64,000 nt of DNA, taken from contig OW121851.1 of assembly GCA_933228895.1 (NCBI GenBank), forward strand, positions 123,923,624-123,987,623, read 5' to 3'. The position numbers were made by a program, and so were the translations under genes. The DNA is from Platycnemis pennipes. Taxonomy: Eukaryota > Arthropoda > Insecta > Odonata > Platycnemididae. Under the pieces are notes generated by a model, which searched no databases, was not told the DNA's origin, and saw only the letters and a list, made by a program, of their open reading frames with translations. Of this stretch, positions 23,509 through 34,092 are shown in pieces (position 1 is the stretch's first letter; each line of letters begins with the position of its first letter).

Positions 23509-24080
23509 AGGTGCGTTTACACGTAGCAGTACAGTTTATGATAGTAGCAGCACGTGCAGTTTATGATACACGTAGCAGTTGACTGTTATGATAGTAAGCT
23601 GCTAACAATTGCGAAGTCCCACTCACACTCGTACGCATCAACTGCAATGCGAGTTCAGGTCAATGCTGGACATGTATTGAACACAATCGATCCAAGTTCG
23701 AGCTATTATCAAAATGGAAGTAGGTCTACTTTCCAGCGGAAATGTATCTTGCACATTCGCCAACGGAAAGCAATACATGGCGTCTGATACCGGGAATTTG
23801 GATATGCGTAGCAACAAGGATATCCCTCTCCGAAGGGAATAGTCCACTCTTTAAAGAATGGTTATACGAAATAAATGCCAGTGGAATTTATCGTTTGAAG
23901 ATTTATGAAAATGTAAGCACCAATCACTAGTGACATTTTTTTCTTTGTCATGACAACGCCGAGGTGGCGGCTTTAAGCCGCATAGAAATTGGGACAGACA
24001 CATCGTAGCAGTGGCATTAGCGATACATATCGCACATCTCGCGACTGTCATAGCTGTCAACTGCTCGTGTAAACGCACCT
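23509..24080. mobile_element. MITE-like element, 572 bp, just upstream of exon 4
   Basis: Terminal inverted repeats AGGTGCGTTTACACG (23509-23523) and CGTGTAAACGCACCT (24066-24080) are perfect over 15 bp, and AGCAGTT sequences continue the similarity inward. Near the left end, short direct subrepeats (CAGTTTATGATA, CAGTTTATGATA, GACTGTTATGATAG) recur. There is no transposase, and the flanking target duplication is not clear. It lies 146 bp from the exon 4 acceptor. Confidence 0.65.
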
Positions 24081-24226
24081 TTATGATATCACGTTCATGT
24101 CGAATAGTACCTATCGAATCATCGCACAATGTTCCTCTGTGGTCGGATGTTTTGGGATAGGCGGATAGGTTTCTTTTTGGTTTTCCTTTGGCTTGCCCTG
24201 TCGTTGATTCCCCGTGGTGCTTGCAG

Positions 24227-24346
24227 GGACGAAGACGGTGACGAGCGAGGTGGTGGAGCGGAGGGTGGCGACGAGGGGCGTGTCGAGTCAGAAGGACGAC
24301 GGCGAACACTCGGAGCAGCTGAGGCGGCGCTCCGTGGAAAACGACA
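24227..24346 (+). CDS. Smoothelin-like gene, coding exon 4
   Basis: The 120-bp exon runs from acceptor CTTGCAG to donor GACA|GTAAGT and keeps phase 1 on both sides. The peptide begins G-TKTVTSEVVERRVATRG, echoing the Thr/Val/Arg repeats of exon 2, and ends in a charged stretch SSQKDDGEHSEQLRRRSVEND. This periodic T-x-T-V-x-x-E-V-V-x-R-R type of sequence is what I associate with the middle of smoothelin-like proteins. The overlapping frame that begins upstream at 24129 reads another phase and is not the coding one. Reading frame and splice sites are solid; the family call is tentative. Confidence 0.7.
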
Positions 24347-24461
24347 GTAAGTGAGACCATCCATCCGCAGACTCATCCTCCATCTCTCTCTATCTCTACC
24401 TCGTCTCGGTTTAAATAACTCGAATCCGTTGGAGAACAGATGCCTGTGTGCCCCATCCTTT

Positions 24462-24545
24462 GTCCAGCCTCGTTGGTGGCACAGTGAATCCCATGGCTGC
24501 AGACTTGTAAGCCGTGGGTTTGAACCCCGCCTATGTCGGTGTTTA
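24462..24545 (+). repeat. tRNA-derived SINE head
   Basis: A-box-like TGGTGGCACAGTGAATCCCA and B-box-like GTGGGTTTGAACCCCGCC are about 35 bp apart, with a plausible anticodon-arm hairpin between (GGCTGCAGACTTGTAAGCC). The body after the head is short and differs from the CGGGCATGGATG type. It is not a functional tRNA, since the acceptor stem does not pair. Confidence 0.5.
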
Positions 24546-24765
24546 ATTATCTGAGAACGACTTGTTCGAGAAACGATGTTTCTGCTGTCGTCTTGTGATA
24601 GCAGCTGAGGGCTTCAAGGTTCAAAAATAAAATTACGACACACTTATCAATAGCCTATTATAATTTAAAAGAGAATAATATAGGTACTTAAAAATAGAAA
24701 GAAAAACTTGAAATAGTTTCACTACCGACCAAGGTTTCAATGGATCACCATCATTTTCAAGTAAT

Positions 24766-24994
24766 GGGGGAGTTTACTCGGAACCGAAATTGTTAGTTGG
24801 AAACAAAACAATCTATTTTAGTGAAAAAATTAATTTTCTAACCAGACCCATTTGCTCATAAAGCGAACATCAAAAGAAGCAAAAGGTGACGTCCACCGAA
24901 CGAGCTACGTTAAGGATATCTACGTCATTCACCTCCCGTCCTTGACTGTTTGGAGGAATAACGGGAGTGGTGGGTAGGGGAGGTCTGCCCGAAA
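24766..24994 (-). repeat. Dispersed repeat family B, copy 1 (minus orientation)
   Basis: The reverse complement of this stretch aligns along about 225 bp with 58281-58503. Shared blocks are GACGTAGATATCCTTAACG, TCTGGTTAG, TTTTTCACTA, TCGGTTCC and AGTAAAC, plus GCAGACC at the left end and GGGAGGTG near it. There is no coding capacity. The nature of the element (SINE body, MITE or LINE 3' UTR) is unresolved. Confidence 0.65.
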
Positions 24995-27900
24995 ATATTA
25001 TGTCACATCGTGCGAATAACACAAAACAACTGAACAACAAAATATTTTCGCATACATTTTGGTGTGACTAAAAGTGGGCTGATGTTAATTTGCTTATTCA
25101 CAAATCACGATTCAGTCGAATACGCAATGCCTTTCGAAATAATCCTCATGGAGTCTTTAACAACCACTTCCATTGGCACGGTCAGCTGTGTGTCCCCCAT
25201 TGTGATTGGGCGAAGGAGCTTCGCAGTCTGTTGTAATTGGAGAAAGTGCATGACGTAAGAAGTCCTTTGCACGTCCAATTTTCTGCTGCTTATAACTCGA
25301 GAAGAACTCGGCAGATCGAAGAATGGAAAAATTAGGGTCCTTCATTAAACAAACTCTATGAGATTCAGTAATATAAAACATATGGTAAACCACCCCATTC
25401 TTCTCCTATAATTGACGGTGATCTATTGAAAACTTAGTCAGTGGTAGTAAAAAATTCTGTGGACTATACTATTTCAAATGTTTTTTTTTGTCTTTTTCAA
25501 CATGATAACATTTCTACAAGGTAAAGTCCGAAACTATTTGTTCGATAATATACATTTCCACTGTAATATATCAGACAGAAAGATTGTCATATGTGAATAT
25601 GTATCATTAGACCCGGGTTGAGTTATCAGAAGCGTGGAATATCGTACGAGAGCACACTTTAGAGTGAGACACCCGGCTTTCTGAGGGATAGTGTGATGTG
25701 CGCAAGAGTAAACAACTCTAAAAATTCATCTGAAAGGGACCGCGGAGCAGCTGTCTGTAATACCCTGGGTTGAAATCATGGCTTTCTTAGTTTCATGGTA
25801 TTTTCTCAATGTTCGTCCCAGATGAAATTTTGCTCTTTGTGCCCAATATTCTAATCCGGTATGTCAACGAAAATACAATTCTGGGGATACCCATGTCAAA
25901 TTTGTCTTTGCTTGATTTCGCATTATTTTTTTGCATGTTATGGTCAATCCATTGATCATAACATTCACTGTTGACGATGAAAGCAAACGGAACGGACTTC
26001 AGAGATTGCAATTCAGTGTAATTGTACCATCTATTTTGCGCTTCGAGTCCCTTTGTCATGAACTTAGGATAGGTATATTTTACCCGATGTTGAGAATTTG
26101 ACTCGCTGAGATGACTGTCATTATATTGATTAGATATATTTTGGGATCATAATAATTTTTTTATACCCTTGACCTAAAAATATTAGCGCTGAATCTTACT
26201 CAAAATACGTTTTTTAAACGTTAAAAATCGGATTCCGTAAAAGTTTACGTTCTTCCCTCAGTAACTAGTATTTTTAGTTTGATAATACGAGCTTTCATGG
26301 GAAAAAATGTTAAATTTTTACTCGTTTGGAGTTTTAAAGAGGTTGCAAAGGGTTTTAAACTAGGGAATGCTTCTAATTGTTTTAATCATAGGTTTTAAAA
26401 CGATTAGTTTCCAATCTATATCGCTCATGCTAATTAGCCAAACATTTAGTATTCGAGAGCGAAAGATTTAGGAAAGGAATATATTGGCTGTCGGCCCAAA
26501 GGCAGGAAATTATCTTCAAGAAGGATGCATTTCTGTGATTAGTAATGATATATATTCCTGATGATACCACGGCCATTTCTGATGGACACTCGATACTGCT
26601 GATAATTCTAGGCATTATTGGTGATATGTGTAATAAATAAGGAATGTAAATAGAAGAGTTAGCATTCATTGGCCCGTCGGCCCTGGTTAACGATCCCAGG
26701 AGCTAGTGCCCAGCTTTAGACCGGGCGTGGGATGCATTTGGCCGCGAACCAAACACCGTTGAGTTCAGAGAAGTTCGTGCTGTTTAAAATTCCAGTGTTA
26801 TATTATATTTTCTTCATTTTTTTTCTTTTCTTGAAGTGAAAAATGCCAAGTTATAATATCCTTAGGTGTCTATTTTCAATCCTCTATATTTTCAACTCTT
26901 CTGAAATTATTTTACGCATCGGGTGTTACTTTTCCACGTGTAGATATTTTTTTCTGTAAAATTTCTCCAAAATTTGTTTCTGGAATTCATCTATTAAAAT
27001 GCTTTAGCTTTTCATGTCCACATTTCACTCCTTGAAATTACGTCATTGTATGTACTCTTAAATTAAACTACGAAAAATTTAATTCAAGCAACTTTCAAAT
27101 AAAAGTGTCATAAGTATTAAGTTACTCAGCATACCTAGGTTTTACCGCACCCCATAGCGTAAACTTTACCCTAAGATGTAGACGATATCTATTCCTGAAT
27201 TGGAATTCGAACCCGGTAATAGAGGGAGAGTAACGGAACCTTTATGTATTTTTCGAAGTATGAAGTGAGGTAAGAATAACACTGATCTGAAGAAAGAATT
27301 AGCGTGGGTAAGGAGTCGTTGTTTTTAAATCAATGAAAAAGAAAGTGAGGAGACTCCAACAAAATCTACCATAACGTAACGTAGCCAATCAAGTCCTCCA
27401 AAGACAAGTCGATCGTAGCGGCAAAATCTTCTGAATCGCGTTCAACAAAAAAGTACGGAGTTAATCAGTTATTTCACAAATTTCTCTCAGAGATTTTAAG
27501 TAGCTAAGCCTACGAGACTTCATAGCATAGGCCTCCATTCTCCCTATCTTTTCCCGTGACCGTAGATCCTCTAAGGACGCGGTAAACCCAAATTGAAGTT
27601 GTTACTCAGTTTTTTCGTTTATTCTAATTCCAAGAACTTTAAACAAGTCTATTTTTTCTAATATATAGATCTTCCAAAATCAGTCACATTTATGGTGGTA
27701 CGCATGATTGATTCATCCAAAAAAGTTAGGCTTGGCCAGGTCAAGCCAGTGATTTCACAGATTTTGGTTCGAAATATTGGATTACAAAGCCTGCAATGAT
27801 TGATGAAAGGAGATTTCAGAGCTAAAGACTGTTTTTGGATTTTCCAGAGCTGTAGATTTCAGGGATAAAATACTCTTTATTTCCTTACAGGGAAGGGAGA

Positions 27901-28539
27901 ATAAGCCCAAATGTAAGTTCTAACTACGCAGATTTAAGTAAAAACTCGATAGATTTTAGTTACACCTCGGAAAATATGAGTTAAATCTCGGTAAAAAACT
28001 GAAAAACAGCCGTAGCGTTAGTATTATTTATTCCAAATGGTGTCGCACGATAAGAAGTCTGGTGATTGGTGATTATCTGGCAGATTACCTGTTGTTAAAT
28101 TTTTCCGTTAGAAATCTGCATGTGTTGGTGTGATATAGAGATTTCATATGTCTCTCCATTGACTCTTTGGGGGCGATTCTGTAAAGGGTAAGATTCTGTA
28201 GAAAGATTCTGTAAATGACTCGCGATCCATCGTTCACTGCCAGAGACTTGAAAGAAGTAATCATTAGCTAGAATTACATGCGTTCTCACGTAGTATTCCG
28301 CGCAATAAGGATCAACAGCGCCAGGTCACCAGCAAATGTGTGGCGACCGATTATGAACGAAATGATTCGCGAAATGATCTGACTCCGTCTCCGTAACCCG
28401 GGACAACTGTCGCGCCATCAAGGGAGTATGAATTGTGCTACGAACTATGACGTTTATTCCATGTATATTGATAAAGTTGTGACATTAAAATCTCGAAATC
28501 GAATTTACAGAATCTTTTTCGCCTAATTTAATTCATTTA

Positions 28540-28735
28540 TGTCGGCCCCGATGGCGGCGTGGTTAAGTCCTCGTCTGCTAACCTTAGGGTCGCGGGTTCG
28601 AGTTCCGCGAAAAAACCCACTCAGGACATGGATGTGTGTTCTCATCTGATGTTACATTGTTAATACCCCCATGTTAAAAGCCACTTGTGCTGTTTTCAGT
28701 GGTAGTGGAAAATAAATAAAAAATAAAAAAATTTA
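28540..28735 (+). repeat. tRNA-derived SINE with A-rich tail, next to exon 5
   Basis: The head has A-box GGCGGCGTGGTTAAGTCCTC and a canonical B-box GCGGGTTCGAGTTCCGCG. The anticodon loop would read CTGCTAA (GCT, serine-like). The body holds CACTCAGGACATGGATGTGT and the end is an A-rich tail (AAATAAATAAAAAATAAAAA) at 28708-28728. This is the best preserved SINE in the window. It ends about 100 bp before the exon 5 acceptor. Confidence 0.75.
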
Positions 28736-28835
28736 ATTATTTTTTTTCCTTAAAAATCTACATATGTCGGTGCGCTGTAGAGATTTCAGATGCATCTCTC
28801 CATTTGACACAATTTGTGCACCTCTTTCGCCGCAG

Positions 28836-29120
28836 GGGGCGGGAGTCCTCTCTCCACGTCGAAAAAGTCTGCGACCGAGATGGTGACCAGCGTCTCCTCC
28901 ACGTCCTCTTCGCGAGTCCGCCGAGTCTCCGACGAGGACGATGACGACGACGTCGAGGTGGTCCGCGGAGGCGGCGGAGCGGTCACTGTGGAGCAGAGGA
29001 CCGTGGTGGTGACCAACGGGTCCGCGGGCAGCGGCAGTCACGGGCGCTCGTTCCTTGGCAACCAGAGCAAGGTGACCGGGGTCCAGGATGTGCTCAGCCG
29101 CATGCGGGAGGCGGACAACG
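28836..29120 (+). CDS. Smoothelin-like gene, coding exon 5 (acidic and Val/Thr-rich)
   Basis: Acceptor TTCGCCGCAG and donor AACG|GTGAGT enclose 285 bp that continue phase 1 on both sides. The peptide (about residues 658-753) begins GGSPLSTSKKSATEMVTSVS, has a strongly acidic run (SDEDDDDDVEVV), a Gly-rich turn, then VTVEQRTVVVTNGSAGSGSH and the charged segment VQDVLSRMREADN. The VTVEQRTVVVT piece is another member of the Thr/Val repeat theme. GC content is high compared with the surrounding intron. No named domain is recognised. The acidic run and the gene's other exons are compatible with a cytoskeletal scaffold protein. Confidence 0.75.
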
Positions 29121-29183
29121 GTGAGTGCAAGCAAAGTGATGAAAAAAAACATACACTCGCGTTAGAAATTTCAGCCAGTTCAT

Positions 29184-29997
29184 CAGGGTTTATAGGAACC
29201 TGGAAATCTTGGAAAACCTGGAAAAGTCAGGGAAAATGAAAACGGCCATGGAAATCCTGGAAAAGTCAGGGAATTTAACGTGTGGTCAGGGAAAAATCGC
29301 AAAACGTTATAATTTCGGAATTTATCCCCGGAAAATGCCAAGAGATCAAAAACTGCGCATAGGAGCGGAGGGCGGGGTGAAGGAGGGGACGACTGGCCTC
29401 AGGCTGGCTTCGCTGTGGAGGCAGCACAGGGGCATTCTAGTTCTTTCTGGCTGTAGCCTGCACAATTTGGTGAAAAGATTGGCGAAAGGTGTGCGCATCT
29501 CATTTGCATCCGCTAGCGATTTTGCCAGTACCTAATGCTTCGCTTTGTCCGGAAAAGTTATTCTCAGTCAAATTTGATTTCATTTAGCCAAATTTGTAGA
29601 AGGATGTGAGGAAGAAAAAATCAAGATTGATTCAAAGAGCTACTTAAACATGACATCAGGTGTGAAGGAAAAGCTAGGTTAGCCTTCTTTGCATATCTTT
29701 TTCTGCAATTAAAACCCTTTCTGAAGGCATATCAATTTAGGTATTGATAATTTTTATTTTGTTGACTTAAAGTTGTTGATATATTATTACTGAAAGTTTT
29801 TGTGACTAATATGAAAATAAACCTACAATTTTTCATAAGTTTAGACTTCTCTGCTTCCTCACTACCACTTTTATCTTTATCAATAACCGAAATCTTGGAG
29901 TTTTCAGGCGCTCAAAAGTCAGGGAAAATCACTAATAATGGTCTGGAAATCCTGGAAAAGTCAGGGAAAATGAAAATGAAAACCCCTATAAACCCTG
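29184..29997. mobile_element. hAT-like non-autonomous element, about 814 bp
   Basis: The ends read CAGGGTTTATAGGAAC on the left and, reversed, CAGGGTTTATAGGGGT on the right. Sub-terminal copies of TGGAAATCCTGGAAAAGTCA and GGGAAAATGAAAA occur near both ends in direct orientation. The CAGGG-type terminus is typical of hAT elements, but the flanks do not show a clean 8-bp duplication. Frames inside are short and show no transposase motif I recognise. Confidence 0.5.
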
Positions 29998-30370
29998 TTG
30001 ATGTTTCTGTGGCCTTGTACCAGAAGGAATCGAAGGGATAAACAATTTTAAATTTATAGAAATGGATTTCAATGTCATTGGAATAGTAGACGAAATAGGT
30101 AGGTGATGCACTTCAAGTTCGGAAATGCCGATATTTAAATGGAAACGTCGGAAATCGTTAAAATGTAAGAGAAATTTTACTTTTTCAGAATCTTACCCAT
30201 CCTTAGTATAAATTGGCACTCATCTGTTTTATTAATGCTCACACAAACGCGAAAATGTAGTATTCGCGCCTTATGTATTACAAAAGCACATATATACTGT
30301 AATCGGGTTACAATAAAAACTGCTTCTCACGTGTTTCAGTGGCGGAAAGCAACACTAAAGCGTAATCAAA

Positions 30371-31368
30371 CCTACTGTCGGCGCAGAAATTATGTGTACT
30401 CCAGTTTAGATACAAATATCAATATAACAAGAAGACCCACAGAAAAAATAATGAAGCCATCATTTTTCTTTTTTAGTCTGTGTTATTTAACGGTAAATTT
30501 ATGTTTCAAGATTTTAAAAATATTTTTTGCAACTGTTTTAACGTAAAAAGTACTTGTTTTTGACGGTTGTTGAGCTAAGTGCCGACTTTGTTGATTCGTA
30601 ACCCGACAACAACTTATTCAATTATAACCAATATCTATCATATTTTCTTGCAAGTATGGCGAATGTAGGCGACCCGCGTGACAATCGGCTTAATTTTTTT
30701 CCCACGCATCCGTACCTATGGAGAAAAAAGCCAAGACATGTATTTCTTGATTTTGTTCTAGTGGCACGGAAAAAAATTTCATCTCATTTCGTGACCCGAG
30801 TTACAAATCCTCTCTTTGTAAGTGTCTACCGTACCTACATTCCATTCGCGGGGCGCATCGATCACTAAGCAGCAAAATTTAAAAATCTCCTATCCAGATC
30901 TGATTTTATACTGTCTTCGGATCTGATTTCAGTAGTGAATGAAATGTAAGAACCGTGGGTCTTTGGATTAGATCCGACCATTCCTATTTTTTTAGTGATA
31001 CATTCGTAAATGTAATTTAAACGATAAAAGTATAAAAAAGTATTTATATTTAAGGGTTTTAAATTGAAAATGACTGAAAGAAAAACTTAAACTACGATAG
31101 GGATCGAACTTTGCGCAGTACCGTAGCTCTCGATGTCCACCTGACCCCCAGCGAATGTAGGCTACCCACGTGGCATTCTACGTATTTTTTCCTCGCAATA
31201 CCGGGTTAATGGGGAAAAAAGTCATATTTTTTATTTTCCTTCCAGTTGCATGAAAAAATTGTCATCTAATATCGTAATCTGATTTACACAACCTATCCTT
31301 GTCTATATCTACCGCACCTACATTTGGATCCAAACTCGAGTGCACATAATTTCTGCGCCGAAAATAGG
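30371..31368. repeat. Composite repeat: inverted ends enclosing two direct copies of a 190-bp unit
   Basis: The segment at 30371-30404 (with GGCGCAGAAATTATGTGTAC) is inverted at 31335-31368. Inside, a diverged unit of about 180-190 bp occurs twice in direct orientation, at 30659-30850 and 31151-31330. Both copies open with GCGAATGTAGGC. The first closes with CCTACATTCCATTCGC and the second with CCTACATT, so the ends are themselves partly inverted. A diverged tRNA-like minus-strand segment lies between the two units (31085-31150). Confidence 0.5.
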
Positions 31369-33127
31369 TAACCCACTGTTGCTGGTAAAATTGTCACATT
31401 TTAACATTTCTTGTTGGTACCTTAAAAAGTTTTTATTTTAACGGTATAACTGAATCTGCGACTAGTAATTTCATGAAGGGCTCGGGCGTTATTAACAGTT
31501 CTCAGCCATATTTTAAGGTTATTTTACTCTTCGTTCCCGTTTTGGTGATTATTAGAGTTTTCCACAGTTTCTCTATGGGCCTCGCGGAGAGATAGTGAAC
31601 CCTGTGCAAACCATCGGGCTGAATAGTTAGTCACAATTTCGGTGTGCCGAAAAAGAATATGGATTTGAAAATTACTTTTTAAACTTATTTTTTCTTCAAA
31701 TGCATTGAAGTAGTTGCATTGATGCAAAAATATATTATTATACGGATCAAACCGGTGTTACCTTTTTTGATTTGCCTCTTTACATTTGAAGTACATGATT
31801 TATTCAGTAGTTACACACTAGTTTGTCAAGACTTATGGATTACCTTCCTAGTAGAAAACTTAGCACAATCCTAAAGCTGTTAAAATTTTTGTTTTGAGGA
31901 TATGTGTAGAAAATGCTACCAAAGGATTTATAACCAAGGGCAGCTCGTGCAAGATTACAAATATTCGTTGCCAAGGAAAGAGAAAAAAAATATTTGGGGA
32001 AGGGATTAATTGCTTATTCGCATTTTATTCGTTGAAATATATTTTCTCGCGTTGGAAAACTGTATGAAACAACCACTATACCAAACAGTGATTTTCGATC
32101 GTGGGGCTTTGTCACACGATTTTGCAACACGTACACAGTGCAGTAAACTACCGCAGCTTAGGAGGAATAATGCCACGCCATAGCCAATGCACTACACTCA
32201 AACGAATATAAGTAGAGGGTTCACGGAAAGGAAACTTTTCTCTATGATGAATTAAGCTCTCTCTAACCAGTGATTTACTTGCGGGAAAGTTTAAATTTGA
32301 TAGTTTTGGGGATTAAATAATGGTCTCGTATGTTTACTCCTACCGTCAGTCATATTTTCAACGGGTAAAAATATTAATCCAAGATTCTTAATGGCTATAT
32401 CCACACTATATGATCAAGTAATAATTCCGTTGGAAACAATTGCGCAATGAGCGTTCGTGAAATCGAAAGAAAGGGTTTGTCCTCAGGGTTATGAGCCGCG
32501 AGGTGATTCAACATCAGGAATATCATAAGCTTTTCACGCGGAATATCGCGATAGTGCTTGGAGCCCAATAGCTACACGGCGCGCGCTGGAGAAGTGCCCT
32601 ACCAACTGACATAATCGCCCCTAAATACGTTCATCTGCTAGCCGACAGCCAAATTTTCGCCCTTGGAAAAGTTGCCAGAATTTATCATGGGCATAAAACG
32701 GAAACAGAAAACTAAACTCCATTTTATCGTCGTTTCTCCTATCTCTTCCTACTCCAAGGGGTAGAAGCTTTTACCGTTTACCCTTTTCCCCTGTAGGATC
32801 AAGTCTCGTTGTTCATGTATTCGTAGAGCGTTCTCGTGAAGAGATTCGGTCTTTCCAGCGAGAGTGTGTGACGGCAATGCTTTTGGCGAGCGCTTTCTCA
32901 ATCTAACATGAACGTAATATGTAATATACGATAAAGAAAAAAACATTATTTGAAGTTAAAATAAAATATCAAACAAAATTGAACTCGGGAAGACAATCAG
33001 AGATTAGTTTATTTGTGACTTTCAAATTAATGAATAACTGTAGAGTTTAATCAGCTTTAACGCACATTTTAAAGTGCATAGTAACTTTGTGTGTTTTTAA
33101 GCGTAATTTTCTTCTGTGTCTTCCCAG

Positions 33128-33291
33128 AGGGACCAACTGAAGGTGACACTGCAGAGGATAGTGAGGCACGTGCCCTGCTCAACAAGTTCCTAGGCGCCCA
33201 GGTGATTCTTCAGGGAATGGAGCCACTTATCAATGCCCAGAGTCCATCTCTAGTGAGGCAAGTGGAGAAGCAGAGGGTGCAGAAGAAGCAG
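33128..33291 (+). CDS. Smoothelin-like gene, coding exon 6 (helical, charged segment)
   Basis: The exon runs from acceptor TTCCCAG to donor GCAG|GTAAGC. It starts in phase 1 and ends in phase 0. Residues about 753-807 read EGPTEGDTAEDSEARALLNK, then FLGAQVILQGMEPLI and a basic end with VRQVEKQRVQKKQ. It is the most ordered part of the product: an amphipathic helix with a LLNKFL core followed by a coiled, Lys/Gln-rich helix. LLNKFL resembles the LLDKML start of the smoothelin helical motif, but the match is short. Codons are less GC-biased than in exon 1, as expected for a conserved structured region. Confidence 0.75.
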
Positions 33292-33827
33292 GTAAGCTTG
33301 CATGCTTTTTTAAATATCTTCGTCATCATCATTATTACTAGTAATTTATTCTAAGTTTGGTTGGACATTGATCTCCATATTAATGTTTTGTCTTCAAGCT
33401 TCAGTACATTCTCATATCTGCTGTTTCTCATCCTTTTCCAATTGCCTTTTACATCTTGTATGACATCTCCTTTGCTATTTTACACATCACACTGTCATAT
33501 CTTAAATGAGGTTGACAAATCTTTTATCCAGAATTTTCATCAGACTTTCCTATTTTCCCTCTTTCTTAGAACCTCTTGGTTTATCAATAATTATATTTAT
33601 TACATCTTTGCCTTATTCCTATGACACCCTATTTCAAATACTTCCTGCCTTGCCTTTTCTCTTAGAGTTATTGCCTCTCTCAGAGTTATTCTAGAGAGAT
33701 ATTCTCTTAGAGTGCCTCAACCCCTAGTATTATCAAGATGTAAGTTTGTTGAAATGTTCCCTTTTTGCATGGTTTTATTTCCATCTGTTAGTAGATTTTT
33801 CTTACAGTAGAGTGGGTTGTTCATGGA

Positions 33828-33884
33828 ATTTATCTTATATTGATCAATTTGTTGTGATGGCAATTTCATCAATATAAGATAAAT
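33828..33884. repeat. Perfect 17-bp inverted repeat (hairpin)
   Basis: ATTTATCTTATATTGAT at 33828-33844 is exactly reverse-complementary to 33868-33884, with a 23-nt loop. A partial third copy (ATAAGATAAAT) lies at about 33909. It may be the core of a degraded foldback element. It is AT-rich, so a chance origin is less likely than for a shorter stem but not excluded. Confidence 0.55.
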
Positions 33885-34092
33885 CCCTTATTTGCCTTAT
33901 TATCCCATATAAGATAAATCACTTATGCCCTCCTCCCCGTATATGAGGTTGGGTGTTATTGCATTTGATATTTTAAGTATCAAGCCTAAACTAAAGATGC
34001 GTTCCAGTTGGTAATTAAGATGGCACTTATGCAGCATATCCAAAATGTTAGGACAGAGCAACATATTTCCTTGTATTGCTAAAATAAATACA

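Larger units (their letters stand above)
20326..24226 (+). other. Intron 3 of the smoothelin-like gene
   Basis: This 3.9-kb intron has donor GTAATT and acceptor CTTGCAG. It is crowded with non-autonomous DNA elements: Harbinger-like 20471-21016, a foldback at 21206-21327, a palindromic family copy at 21424-21754, an inverted repeat at 23291-23403 and a 572-bp element ending only 146 bp before exon 4. I see nothing recognisable in 21760-23280. Confidence 0.65.
24347..28835 (+). other. Intron 4 of the smoothelin-like gene
   Basis: This 4.5-kb intron has donor GTAAGT and acceptor GCCGCAG. It contains a SINE head at 24.46 kb, repeat family B copy 1 at 24.77-24.99 kb, a partial duplication of its own 3' end at 28.11 kb and a SINE just before exon 5. 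I see nothing recognisable between 25000 and 28100 beyond AT-rich sequence. Confidence 0.65.
29121..33127 (+). other. Intron 5 of the smoothelin-like gene
   Basis: This 4.0-kb intron has donor GTGAGT and acceptor TTCCCAG. It contains a hAT-like non-autonomous element at 29184-29997 and a composite repeat region at 30371-31368. Nothing recognisable lies in 31400-33100. Confidence 0.65.
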
